A DNA stretch of 60,000 nt from Polytrichum commune (lineage: Eukaryota > Streptophyta > Polytrichopsida > Polytrichales > Polytrichaceae): positions 29,935,501 through 29,995,500 of the forward strand of contig OX485805.1 in the NCBI GenBank assembly GCA_950295325.1, read 5' to 3'. Shown here piece after piece: positions 38,611 through 48,973 of this stretch; positions within the stretch are counted from its first letter, which is position 1, and every line of letters begins with the position of its first letter. Position numbers and translations under genes: made by a program. Under the pieces are notes generated by a model that was not told where the DNA came from, did not search any database, and saw only the letters and a program-made list of their open reading frames with translations.

Positions 38611-38639
38611 CACTACAACAGATTGGATATTTTGTGACT
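38611..38639 (+). repeat. Left 29-bp terminal inverted repeat of the CACTA element
   Basis: It begins CACTACAACAG and ends TTTGTGACT. It matches the complement of 53393-53421 at 28 of 29 positions (A here for G on the other side at position 17). Similarity ends sharply after the TGACT, which is also the core of the internal motif arrays. Confidence 0.95.
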
Positions 38640-39260
38640 GTAATTTATGACTGACGAGGCTCCGGATGAGGATGACGCGCGCGGTGACTGGGTCTAGTCA
38701 TTACCGACGAGTCGCTTCGGACATGAGTCATATGAATATATATGGTTGTGGAGGCATATAAAAGGACAGATTTTACGATCCCCACTGCACGTGGGGCATA
38801 CCTTGACTAGCCTTGGAGTCTGTGTCTTTTTTTGACCTGCCCGGGCAGAAAAAATACCAAACCGACGTGGCATGTGACTCCATGTAGTCATGTTTTCTGC
38901 TGACGTGTAATATGACTTGCATGTGTCATAATTTTGCCGACGTGGCAGGCCACGTGGAATGTGACTGCTAGTTTTTTGACTGCTTGTAATCATGTTTTTT
39001 GGGGCGTTGGTCACATTTCCTGCGGGAATGACATTATTATATGACGTTCTGTAGTCATATTCTTAGTAACATGTGATGCACAATGTGACATGGTGGAGTG
39101 ATATTTGCGTAGATGGAGAGTCACATTGCGTAGTTCTTTGTGCGTTGTTGTAACTGTATTGAGTTAGATTCGTATTACTTGCAATTCTGAATGTCAGTCA
39201 CATTTCGTGGCACATTCCAAGCAATGACGACACATTTAAGTCATGTGCTATATGACTGAG
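38630..39260. repeat. Left subterminal TGACT/AGTCA motif region
   Basis: Directly inside the left end there are many TATGACT, TGTGACT, AGTCACA and AGTCATAT words in both orientations, for example near 38644, 38726, 38884, 38910, 39053 and 39235. In maize En/Spm the subterminal regions hold repeated TnpA-binding motifs, so this is the expected place for such sites. The motif differs from the maize one. Confidence 0.7.
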
Positions 39261-39864
39261 CCAAATAAGAAATTGAGCACACAAATTGAGCAGATAAATT
39301 TCAATAACTTGAACGATATTATGTAGTCCATGTCTCCAAGCATATCCAAATGTGTTCATCTTTCCTACATGATCCCTAAATGCGTAAACTACCGAAATCT
39401 AAGTGGTTTGTTGAGGTTCCGGCGGGATAGCCTTCAATGCTTCCACAAGCCACTTGGTGATGGACTTCAGTGCATTGCCCAGGCGCAGCATCGGAGGATC
39501 GTCGTCGTTGTTGCCCTCGTACAGCAACACGAACTCTGCTCCCGGCTCGATTGAGGACACGCAAACTGATACGTTGCCCTCCTCAATGAGGCGCCCGTGG
39601 AGTGAGCCTCCTGCAAGGCTCACGATAATGCCTTGCGCCACTACGTTCGCCTTGGCCTTGTTCTCCTCGTCCAAGTCAAACAATTTGACATTGGATCCCG
39701 TGGCCAACGGCAAGGGTGCGTCCTCTACCAACGTATTAGCCGTCTCCGACAATACGAGAGTGACCTCTTCTGCTTGTGTCTGCAGCAGAAAACGTAATTA
39801 TCAACAATCAAAACAATCCGCGTGGAATTACTGGAGCTTCAATAGTCAATATATGACCTCACAC

Positions 39865-40140
39865 TAGGCTATGATTGCATAATATGACAAGACATATTCA
39901 TATAACGTACCGTAGTCATCAGATATGACAACAATGAGTAATATAATTACGAAGCTGTAACTGACCATAGTCATATGACTGGACATAGTCATACAACCCA
40001 TAACTAGCCATAGTCATATAAATGAACATAGTCATATTTTCTATGACTGACCATAGTCATATGACTGGACAGAGTCATATTGTATGACCACAATAAGTTA
40101 CATATTCACCTAGGGTCCTCATATTACTTCGTGGAGTGAC
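39865..40140. repeat. TATGACT motif array in a TnpA-like intron
   Basis: This intron between the FCP1-like exon and the last exon holds repeated units such as CATAGTCATATGACTGGA and CATAGTCATA at roughly 20-25-bp spacing, in both orientations. It is part of the element-wide motif set. Confidence 0.8.
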
Positions 40141-40232
40141 ATACCTATGCGGACATATGTTATCAGCATTTTCCTTATTTGCGATTGGAGTAAGAACCAA
40201 ATAGAAACAAAAAATATCCAAGAGCAGCTTAC

Positions 40233-41029
40233 CTGTGTCGATGAACCTACCAGATTCGCAGGTACCAACGCTAGATGGACCTCCTTGGTCAGATACGCCA
40301 AACAATATTCAATATCGGATTGCATGCGGGCCAATGCTTCGAATGGCCCGTAGATTATGCGGAGGAAGTCATCGTTGGAGTTTAGGGATCCCATTGCGGA
40401 AAATTTAGGACATTTGAGGGGGGGGGAACACGCCGTTGCCGTTGTATCCCAATCGATTTGGAGACATCGTGTTGAGCCGTGCGTGGGGTCCGGAATCATA
40501 TCAAATAGATTGCGGAGGTCTCTTATTGGGTTTTGGAGGTGGTAAGTCCTCCCCCACAGAAAGCTCCATTGAGCTGTCGTTCCCGATACAAGAAATGCAC
40601 CTACAACCTCTAGTACGTTCTGCTCTACGGGGGACCATATCCCGACATCAAAATTAGAGAACAACATCGACAAAAACTTGTCGCAGTCAGTTCTTTTTTT
40701 TATTTTTACATTCAGGTCCTTTGCATGGTGGATCACTAGATCCGGGCCCCACTCTCTCCTATCGTACAGAGGTCTGATATCGCAAAGAAGTCCTACAACA
40801 TTCAACACTATAATTTTCCTATGCCCGGAGTCCGACACTCTTACCGAGGGGACCTTCGCAGCTAACGGCTGGATCTTCGGAGCATTGCAAGCCTTCTTCT
40901 TGGATCTTCAGTCTGTGGACTGCCTCCTTTATGTGCCCGTTTTTCCGGCCTCTTCGTCGCAGGCTCCTCATGGTCCTCGTCCTCCTGCAAGTCCACGGGT
41001 TGATCCTGACTCGCTCCAACTGTCATAAC
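40233..41029 (-). other. FCP1/NIF-phosphatase-like exon with lost catalytic aspartates
   Basis: This exon of the TnpA-like gene is bounded by an AG acceptor at 41030-41031 and a GT donor at 40231-40232 (plus-strand positions). Its reading resembles the FCP1/NIF domain: a first strand RKIIVLNVVGLL where active members have a DxDxT motif, then KRTDCDKFLSMLFSNFDVGIW, then LRNLFDMIP, a CLQIDWD strand, and DDFL before a Y-A-Y-L helix. This order matches the HAD fold of RNA polymerase II CTD phosphatases, but the nucleophile Asp pair is replaced (N-V-V-G), so catalysis is unlikely; a phosphopeptide-binding or structural role is possible. The N-terminal part (QVMTVGASQDQ) is acidic and basic linker. 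A frame change lies near 40855. Assignment rests on motif reading alone. Confidence 0.5.
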
Positions 41030-41059
41030 CTGGAAGGCCACGACCCAGTAACACTCTAG

Positions 41060-41240
41060 CGTTAGATTATGACTCAGCCCTGTCATACATGACTGCTTGT
41101 GATAACTTCATGTCATGTTATATGACTGCTACTTCTCATGTTTTATGACTGCAGTGAGTCATATAGTATGACCGCCTATAGTCGTATAACATGACTGCCT
41201 AGAGTCATATTATGTGACATAGTCATATGACTGTCCAATG
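41060..41240. repeat. TATGACT motif array in a TnpA-like intron
   Basis: TATATGACTGC, TTTATGACTGC, GAGTCATATAGTATGAC, GAGTCATATTATGTGAC and AGTCATATGACTG words are clustered in the intron just 5' (minus strand) of the FCP1-like exon. Confidence 0.8.
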
Positions 41241-42009
41241 TTGAGGCCAAATTAAAGACATAAAGCTTGCACGTAAGTATAACTATCTGACAAGTATAAT
41301 GTGCATATGACATGAATGCCAACCTCTTTCTGTCGAGCCATTGCACGCCGGATAGGCCGTGCATCGCGTTCCGCCAATAGCTTCTCCGCTTCGCCCTTCC
41401 TCTTCTTGGCTATGGGTTTCTTCTTTTGAATGACGGGTTGGCAACCCATATCTGCTAGGGTGTTACGCAGGGGCTCCGATGCCGCAGTCGACCCAGTATG
41501 CCCGGATTCCGCCGACTTCCCAGTTGCCTGCATGTTCTAATGATCCACATGAGGCGTGTATTAGTGAACGATCTTCATGCATGACATACAACATTGCTGA
41601 AGCAAAGGTGTTTCATACATGTACTCGAACTATGTACTAGAGGGTATACAAACGCAACCTTTTCGGCGGTTACTTGGATCACGTCGACTCCCGCTTCCGC
41701 CGTGGCTGGCGGTTCCATGTCCGTGGCCGTCGTTCGCTTCTGCACCTCCAGCAGCAGCTGCTTCACCATAGCCTTCACATCTTCCATCTCCTCCTTCATG
41801 CTATCCTGGAAGTTGTGCAGCTCGCTCCGCGTAACAAAGAGGGCTCTATCTCCCGCTCTTGCATTTGGGAGTGGCCCTCTGGACGACGATGACCGGCCCC
41901 GTACTGATTTCCCGGGTGTCGCTAGCTCGGTCTCCACCTCCAGCTGCGTCGGGGGCCGCTCTAAATCTGCGGCCTGTGAAAGGAGCAACTGTGGATCCAT
42001 GAAAAATAC

Positions 42010-42310
42010 GTAAACATACTAAATATGACTAGGTAAAGTCATATGACTCAGAATATGACTAGGTAAAGTCATATGACTCAAAATATGACTAGGTAAAGTC
42101 ATATGACTCATAATATGACTACCTGAAGTCATATTACTCAACATATGACTAGGTGAAGTCATATGACTCACAATATGACTAGGTGAAGTCATATGTCTCT
42201 GAATATGACTAGGTGAAGTCATATTCAGGTCACATGTGACTATCTATGGCCATATGACTCACGGTATGACTATGTAAAGTGATATCATTCATTATATGAC
42301 TGAATTGTAT
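42010..42310. repeat. Tandem ~31-bp array of ATATGACT..AGTCATATGACT units
   Basis: At least seven units of about 31 bp follow ATATGACTAGGTAAAGTCAT then ATGACTCA, from 42022 to about 42225, with a few looser copies to 42310. Each unit contains the 12-bp palindrome AGTCATATGACT or a one-base variant. The array fills the intron between the coiled-coil-like and core exons of the TnpA-like gene. A minus-strand open frame through it (MTSPSH repeats) is a product of the repeat. Confidence 0.92.
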
Positions 42311-43199
42311 GACTGCAGGTTGTCACCTATTTATGTTTGAATGACTTGCACACAAAATCACTTACCAGTCTAGAGCGCACCTCCCCCTCGGACCTTCCAG
42401 AATACGACAAGGTCTGCACGGTCTACCGTGCGGCTTTCATGCGCGTAGCTTCCGCGATTTTGTCCGTCCGGGCAATTAAGCGCTTGAAGTTGTCGACGTG
42501 CGCCTTCTTCACATACGGTGGGAGCGGGCCACAACTCTCTATGAGTTTCTTCATGTTCGACCTGCGAGTCCGCATCTGCTGGCGCAAAATCTGAAGAAAA
42601 CAGCTTCAGGCACGTCTCCGAGTCCACCACGGTACTCGAACTGTGCGGCCATCTTGTCTTTAATCGCCAACAACAAGGGCCGTGGGTGTGCCCTGAAGTT
42701 GTCGACGCTCCAGTCGAGGTCGCGAGAGTACCCGCGTAGTCGCGTAAGCCAGTCAGGCCTGTGTATCCCTGTCGGGCACCCGGCCTCGTCGACGTCAACC
42801 CACAAACGCTGACCACCACTGGAAGTGTGCAGCTCGTCACTCTTCTTCATGGACCGCCTAAGGTTCTTTAACTTCGACTGTCGATGCCGCGCGTTTCCGT
42901 CGCCGCCTTCAACCTCTGCCGTCCGGCCAAGGCAACGCACCTTCTCGCGAAGTTGTGTCGGATCGGCGCCTTTTTGAGCCATACGCCGCAAAATGCTTAC
43001 TTCCCGGAGCTCCAACTCGTCAAGGAGCTCGTTACAATGCCCTGCGCCATCCTCTTCCTCCTCGTTGTCCGCCGATGCGTCGTCGGCGTCCATCTCGCAA
43101 GCCCGGAGAGTATCTTGCATGTCTTGGGACAACAGGATATCCTCCTCATCAACCGCCTTGCCCTTCTTTCCGCTAGATTGCAACGGCCATTACCTGGGT

Positions 43200-43385
43200 T
43201 CATTTGCATTTCCCTACACACCCAGACGTACAATACACTATATGACTGCATGGAGTCACCCTACATGACTGTACTAAGTTACATAATATGACTGGACAAA
43301 GTCATATGATTACCTATAGTCATATGACTATTTATAGTCATATGACTACCTATAGTCATATGACTACCTATAGTCATGTAACGCG
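43200..43385. repeat. Tandem ~20-bp array of the AGTCATATGACT motif
   Basis: Units of about 20 bp (AGTCATATGACTACCTAT) repeat about five times between 43285 and 43378, preceded by single copies at 43240-43285. The array lies in an intron of the TnpA-like gene. Confidence 0.92.
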
Positions 43386-43849
43386 AACGATTGAATGCGG
43401 AAGCAAATGCAAGAAACTACGGAGATGTATGTTTTTACCTTCCGCCTCCTTGGTTTGGGCCGCTCGTCCTCAGAAGTCTCCTCTTCGTCCTCTTCATCCT
43501 CGTCATCATCGAGGTCCGTTTCAGGAAGTTGTTTTTTTCCCTTCGCTCGAGTGGTCACACCCCAGCCACCACCCTGCTCTAGAGATGGGTCTGGCTCTTC
43601 CACAGGCACGCCACGGCTGCTCTCAAAAACACGCGCAACCTCATTCGAAGTCATTTCCAAAACCGGCAATGAAATTGCCGGGAAACTAGCAATTGTGCGA
43701 AATACTTCCACTTGCATGCCATCAGGCAGATTAGCTATTTTTGTTATCAAATTGACTAGTACATTGTTCATTTTGGCATTTTTGGTGGAAGTCGCGGGAA
43801 CCACACTGTTCAGTACGAGCGGGGGTTATTAGACGGACATTACATCTCA

Positions 43850-44520
43850 CAAAAATTGTGACTCCAACACATGCCAATGCTGAAACATGACTCAAATGAG
43901 TCATGTGGGTGAAAATTAGTATGACTGGGAGGAGTCATAATCATGAAATTGTTCACAACATGTAATGAGATTGGCTGAAAATAAAAATTGAAATTGATTG
44001 TTTATTACTGGAACTATGTTCAGGATTCCATTGTAATTGTTAGAACCTATTGCTAAGTTGACAACACATACACTTTGTCAACACATACACATACACAATT
44101 CCCTTTCAAATTTGGTAACTCTGGACTGTTGGGTAGTCAGGAATTATTCATTCATTATGTGATATCAAACAAAAACATTGTTCATACACATGATCATAAA
44201 TGCATGATCATAGAAAACCAATAGAAGCCACATCCGATGCATAAGAACATGGATGTGGGAAGAAGTTACAATATTTTTAGGACTGGGAAGAGTCATACAC
44301 ACAAAAATGTGACTGGACTGTGTCATAATGACCTTAAAGTATGACTACAGTGAGTCATAATATTCTGAACTATGACTACAGGGAGTCATAATACTATGAA
44401 CTATGACTGCAAACAGTCATGTCTTCAACAAGTTGTATGCAATTTATGACTACAAGGACTCTTAAAAGTTTCAAAATGCATAAGCAACCCTAGCTATAGC
44501 GGGTCCGTTGTATTAGGGTT
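43850..44520. repeat. Sparse TATGACT motif region in a TnpA-like intron
   Basis: GTATGACTGGGAGGAGTCATA, TATGACTACAGTGAGTCATA and TATGACTACAGGGAGTCATA occur in clusters at 43905-43940 and 44280-44465. The pattern is inverted pairs (TATGACT then AGTCATA) about 6 bp apart. Confidence 0.75.
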
Positions 44521-44775
44521 TGGTCATACATACCCGAGGTCCTCAGGCCTCTTGAAATGAGAAGTCCCAATCGGTGACAGACCCAATTCCCGCAGCTTCT
44601 GGTTGTTGGCCTCGATGTTTTTCTTCCGCATCCTCTCATGGAATTTCCTCCTCCATGATTCTACAATACCCAGATGCACATTAGTGTTCATTGAGGACAA
44701 TAAGGCTGTCCCCATTGCTGCCGTTCCAGCTACATCGTGAGCTGCGGAGGTGTCGAACAACCAGCACCTCCACAA

Positions 44776-45700
44776 CTGGAAGACACGGAAGTTGCGAATT
44801 CAAGTGAGCTCACCTTTCTCCTCTTCGTATTACTTTGTGTGTGTGGGGTATTAGTATGAGGCTTCTAAAGGAATCCACTCCGAAACCACATTTACAATCC
44901 GAATTAGGATTGATCATTTCACAATTTACATGTCATCTTTCAAAGGACAAGTTTTGAGATTTTTGAAGTATTAACATTTAACCTAAAATCTTAGCCTTGG
45001 AGATGAGAGAGTGCACAACCTTGGAGAGTGAGAGAACAAGGTAGACAGAGGGAGAGCCCTCCCTCTCAATCTTGAAGAGAGAGACGCTTTGTAGAGGGAG
45101 AGATTTGGTGTCCGAATTAGGGGTACCCTCAGCTGAGAAAGTGAACAAATGCTGCTGGGAAAACCCAACACTTAAGTACCCACAACACCGAAGTAGAAGA
45201 ATCTGCACCGAAACTTGCACTATCACAAGCCACCCAGCTCAAATTTGGTCCTCGAACCCAGCACCGAACCCCGCACTCTCACAAGCCACCGAACCCTACA
45301 CTCTCAGGAAAGCCATACAGAAGTCTGCACCTAGCCTTTCACAAGCCACCGAACCCAACACTCTCAGGTACCTCCGAACCAAGTTTTGCACCCAGCCTTT
45401 CAAAGTAGCTGCCCAATCCGAGGACCCTGCACCACCTCGAGGACCCTGCACCGAATCCACCGAGTTAGAAGAACCCAGCCCTGCACCGAATTGAGCAACC
45501 CTGATTAGACTTTGTGGAGAGGTAGAAGAACTCTCACAAGCCACCGAATTGAGCAACCCTGTTTAGAGTTCAGCCCGAGGTAGAAGAACCCAACACTGGG
45601 AAGATGCTCCGAACCCAGCAAGGGCGAATTCGAATCTGGATGAAGGCCGCAGCTTTACTTTCGAATCTGGTAGAGGCGAGAGCTTTACACATTCGGCGAT
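44776..45700. other. Centre of the CACTA element: diverged CCGAACCC-type repeats
   Basis: No recognised gene. Between 45190 and 45610 phrases such as ACAAGCCACCGAA, CACTCTCA, CCCTGCACCGAA and GAACCCAGCA recur at 40-60-bp spacing, in a frame open on the plus strand but of low complexity. This lies between the two divergent gene sets and may contain their promoters. Confidence 0.45.
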
Positions 45701-45711
45701 GAGAAATCAGA

Positions 45712-45945
45712 GAGAGAACGTAGGGAGGGAGAGAGGAGGGAGGGAGGGGGGGGGGGCGGGGGACTTCGCTGATAGGGTTTCGGCGATGGGAAACCAGATG
45801 TGCGCTCGGTGAGGGAGGGAGGGGGAGGAGAGCGAGAAAGAGAGAGAACGTAGGGAGGGAGAGAGGAGGGAGGGAGGGGGGGGGCGGGGGACCAGATGTG
45901 CGCGTGGTGAGGGAGGGAGGGGGAGGGGAGAGAGAGAGAGAGAGG
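45712..45945 (+). repeat. G-rich minisatellite with a duplicated ~55-bp block
   Basis: Runs of GAGGGAGGGAGG and 6-13 G tracts dominate. A block starting AGAGAGAACGTAGGGAGGG and ending CGGGGGA occurs at about 45712-45762 and again at 45841-45891. Open frames rich in Ser/Pro on the minus strand are a by-product. Confidence 0.85.
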
Positions 45946-45950
45946 GAGTC

Positions 45951-46182
45951 TGGTGAAAATTAGGCAATCAGGGTGAAAATCGGGCAATCAGGGTGAAAAT
46001 TAGGCGACATGGGTTAAAATTAGGCAATAGGGTGAAAATTGGGCGAACAGGGTGAAAATTAGGCAATCAGGTTGAAAATCGGGCAATCAGGGTGAAAATT
46101 AGGCAATAGGGTGAAAATTGGTGAATCAGGGTGAAAATTGGGCAATCGGGGTGAAAATTAGGCGAACAGGGTGAAAATTAGA
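45951..46182 (+). repeat. Tandem ~20-bp minisatellite GGGTGAAAATTAGGCAATCA
   Basis: About eleven copies of a 18-21-bp unit (GGTGAAAATTAGGCAATCAG and variants with CGGGCAATC or GGCGAACAG). The unit resembles AAAATTAGGCAAACAAGGTG found once in the neighbouring block at 46650-46672 and a TAATTTT-type word in the 30.8-31.4 kb units, so it may be an expansion of part of that repeat. Confidence 0.9.
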
Positions 46183-46485
46183 GAGAGAGACAGTAATTTT
46201 CAGAAATTATAAAAAAGGAGTTGGGCCGAAAATAGACCATCAATTTTAATTTGCACGTAAAAAGTTGAAATTTTACATTTTTTATAGTAACAATTATTGG
46301 GCTATGAAAAAGTGAACAAATATTGTCATGGATGATGGATGAGTTCATCCATCAACCAAAGCCCAACATTCTCCCCCCAAGAACTTTCGATTAGTTGTTG
46401 TCATGGATGGTTGAATTTTGGATGAAAAATAAGTGACTATAATTGGAACAGCATAAATCTATAATAAGTGAAAATCAAGGTGAAA

Positions 46486-46810
46486 AGTGTTATCGTTTTC
46501 AAGAACAGGGTAAAAAGGGGTCCGACTATGGATTTACTTAGGGCCCCATTGAAATTACTTTTACAAAAAAAGTATGCGCTTCACCACACTTACGTATAAC
46601 TGGGGTATATGACTCCCCTGGAATTGATTACGATATATTTAGGGGAAGCTTAAAATTAGGCAAACAAGGTGGAATGTGTTATCGTTTTCAAGAACATGGT
46701 AAAAAGGGGTCCGATTGTGGATTTACTTAGGGCCCCATTGAAAATACTTCCAATAAAAAAGTATGGGTTTCATCACACTTACGTATAACTGGGGTATATG
46801 ACTCGGGTGG
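46486..46810 (+). repeat. Direct repeat of ~130 bp, shared with the 1.3-kb element at 30.3-31.6 kb
   Basis: Copies at about 46486-46612 and 46679-46805 share TATCGTTTTCAAGAACA, GGTAAAAAGGGGTCCGA, TGGATTTACTTAGGGCCCC and ACACTTACGTATAACTGGGG. In the opposite orientation the same series appears in the tandem units at 30.8-31.4 kb (GGGCCCTAA, CCCTTTTTTACCCTG, ACTTATACGTAAGTG). This marks a nested insertion in the large CACTA element. Confidence 0.8.
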
Positions 46811-47319
46811 AATCGAAATTTCTGTTAAGTACTCAAATTTAGAATATCTAAATGAGATTATGAAAACTTATCCCTAAATTTAATGCTAAAAAAAAAATGT
46901 GTAAATCTGGTTATGGGCGTAAGTTTCATAACCCAAGTTAGTTTGGGCTTCGACTTTTTGAAATTCCTTGAATTTTCTATAAACTTAGGGACATCAGAAA
47001 TAATTCTTCAATTACCATCAATTTAACATAACTCTATTGTAATGGCGAAATTTTGAAATAAATTACTTGTTCAAAACCACGAACTTGCACACCACAACCT
47101 TTGTAAATTAGTATTCTAAAATTTATGATTTGTTGGCTTGACAAGATATAAAGCTAGTACCTATATAGTTTAGATTCACTTTCACCTAAACCACTCCGGA
47201 ACAAGGTGGTAGACATTCTCGTGGTTAACATGTGGTTATTGTGTGAGATTCGCCGTGTGTTGGTTTTGGGTGGGAGACAACAAGGACATTCGTATTCTCA
47301 CGCTTTCTAGTCATGAGTT
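46811..47319. other. AT-rich spacer upstream of the SET gene
   Basis: No gene or clear repeat was recognised. The 5' leader and promoter of the plus-strand gene set probably lie between here and 47550. Confidence 0.4.
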
Positions 47320-47329
47320 GATGACTGTC

Positions 47330-47440
47330 GTTCGCTTATATGACTGGCATGTGTTATATGACTCCCGTGGTTATATGACTGACATATCTTATATGACTCC
47401 CCTGTGTTATATGACTGCCTTGGGTTATTTGACTCCCCTT
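47330..47440 (+). repeat. Six TATATGACT motifs just upstream of the SET gene
   Basis: TTATATGACTGGCATGTG, TTATATGACTCCCGTGG, TTATATGACTGACATATC, TTATATGACTCCCCTGTG, TTATATGACTGCCTTGGG and TTATTTGACTCCCC follow one another at 19-20-bp spacing, all in the same orientation. The array ends about 110 bp before the start codon at 47550, a promoter-proximal position. Confidence 0.9.
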
Positions 47441-47549
47441 CCGTATGTATCCACATAGATATGTGATTGCGTGCATACGAGCACTTCCTCCTTGTAAGGT
47501 ATTCCCATATCACAAATTTACCCGCCGCGTATGCCGTGCACACCACAGG

Positions 47550-48448
47550 ATGGCAGGAGGGGAGGTCGAAAGCTTGAAGCATCTACAGTTATGGCAAGAA
47601 GAAGAGGTCCAAGCAGACGCAATGCGGCTATCCAAGTACCCATGCCCATGCATGGAGTGTGCAGGAGGGAAAGTCCTCGATCGAGCCACAATTCGAAAAC
47701 ATCTTCGCAGCAAAAAAAAGGACCCTGTGTTTACAACCTCTATCTTGGTAAGTCATTCCAAGAAATGACTTTTGAATGAGCGTAAGCGGGTGGTCCTGCT
47801 TTGAGCGAGTTTTCATCTTTGTGTACATGAATTTTGTAGGCCCGATGGAGACCCATTGTAAAAGCTGCTTGCAAGACATCCCTGAGAAAGTTTCTAGGAG
47901 GACACGAAACGCCTTCACAGTCCATGCCAAACATAACATCTGCAAGAGTACGAGCCTTGCAGACATGGGGGTCAAACGTGTATGACGGACAGTGGTGTGA
48001 CGGGCCCATCCCAAAACTTATAAAGTTTTCATACTGGAATAGAGAATGGGAAGTAAAGGTGTCCAACTTCCCATTCATGGGTTGGGGTCTCTTTGCACTT
48101 CAACCCGCCAAAGAGGGAGAGGAACTGCTCCCATTTGTAGGACCACAATACACCTTGGGAGAATACAGAGCGTTGAAGAAGGCACAACCTCGAGTGAAGT
48201 CATATGCGATGCAAGTTGAGCCGGACTTGTACATTGATGGAGATGTAATGAAGGGGAATGTCGTTGGTTTCATAAATAGTTCCATAGGACGCAAAGAAAT
48301 AGGAAATGTGGTGTGGGAATTTCGCATGTTGCCCAAACCCTGGAACAAACAGGAATGGGGGTATGTAATCACCATAGCCACAAAGGACATTTTGGTCGGA
48401 GAAGAGTTGTATGCACACTATTCTTTGAACCCGCACACCGCATTGTAG
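47550..48448 (+). CDS. Transposon-borne Cys/His-motif plus SET-domain protein (2 exons, 268 aa)
   Basis: Exon 1 (47550-47747) starts at ATGGCAGG and encodes CPCMEC with Cys32, Cys34, Cys37 and His51 in RKHLRSK, the pattern of the transposase-associated N-terminal domain of CACTA TnpD proteins. A GTAAGT donor and a TTTTGTAG acceptor join it in phase 0 to exon 2 (47840-48448). Exon 2 reads as a SET domain: GWGLFA (147-152, S-adenosylmethionine loop), YIDGD (197-201), GFINSS (209-214, at the place of RFINHS), then ATKDILVGEELYAHY (246-260). SET domains methylate lysines, mostly on histones. The His of NHSC is Ser and the following Cys is absent, so activity is uncertain, but the frame is unbroken. 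It lies inside the CACTA element, behind a motif array and ahead of the transposase. Start choice: first ATG before the Cys/His motif in frame. Host gene capture into the transposon is inferred. Confidence 0.75.
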
Positions 48449-48469
48449 GCTGACACCCATTAGTCCATA

Positions 48470-48973
48470 TTAGGAATGACTAAAGCGCGTCATGTGTTCA
48501 CTAACATGACTACACCAGGTCATGTTTTGTTTTGACAAAATTTTGTATACATGTCCGGACCACGGTAGACATGTGTACGTGGAACATGACCATTTTTTTA
48601 AATCCATTGTTTGTATTTGTATGTTGTATGAAATTTATTTTACCTGACATACTTTTGTCTTCATAATCGATGAACACCCCCCCACGCATGTTACACGTTC
48701 ATGTTATATTCGGCGTTTTATGATTGCCCCTCGTTAGACACAGCGCGCATTTTATGACAGAATCATGTAACACAAAAATCACAAATTTATGACTCATCCA
48801 TATGATACAAAACTACTTGTGATTGCTCCTTGTCGTTTTCTTACATTTGTATATAATATGTCCATGTTATTTACAATCCGTGTTCTATGATTGTCATTGT
48901 TATGAGTCCTTGTTGTATGTTTCTGCCAAAGCGAAAATATATAACGTGCGTACAAATTTATCACTCTCTGCAG
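48470..48973. repeat. Spacer between SET exon and transposase with scattered motif copies
   Basis: ACATGACTACACCAGGTCATG and isolated TGACTCAT or ATGACAG words occur, less regularly than elsewhere in the element. A CTCTCTGCAG acceptor at 48964-48973 begins the transposase exon. The stretch would be intron in a transposase transcript. Confidence 0.5.

Larger units (their letters stand above)
39399..44775 (-). pseudogene. TnpA-like accessory transposase gene with an FCP1-like exon (broken)
   Basis: Minus-strand exons with splice-compatible borders: 44775-44534 (RKKNIEANNQKLRELGL, a TnpA-type N-terminal pattern), about 43790-43426 (acidic run DDDEDEEDEEE then basic PKPRRRK), about 43190-42370 (core with VDEAGCPTG, RDLDW, then QQMRTRRSNMKKLIESCG), 41973-41659 (coiled-coil-like), about 41533-41325 (basic, nuclear-signal-like KKKPIAKKRK), 41029-40233 (FCP1-like) and 39779-39399 (DUF8039-like end with VVAQGII and the hydrophobic tail of that family). 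Breaks: a one-base frame change near 42590, an in-frame TAG near 42425, and a frame change near 40855. TnpA-type proteins bind subterminal repeats and regulate CACTA activity; that role here is inferred. Introns carry TATGACT arrays. The first exon may lie further upstream. Confidence 0.6.

Noticed and set aside
40832-40843. Exact 12-base match to CCGACACTCTTA, the maize En/Spm TnpA-binding motif as I recall it
   Set aside because: A single copy, within coding-derived sequence of the TnpA-like gene and not in a subterminal array. The element's own repeated motif is TATGACT/AGTCATA. A coincidence is more likely.
42019-42222. Minus-strand open frame of MTSPSH-type repeats
   Set aside because: It is the translation of the 31-bp intronic motif array.
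45685-45987. Minus-strand Ser/Pro/Leu-rich open frames
   Set aside because: They arise from the GAGGGAGG minisatellite.
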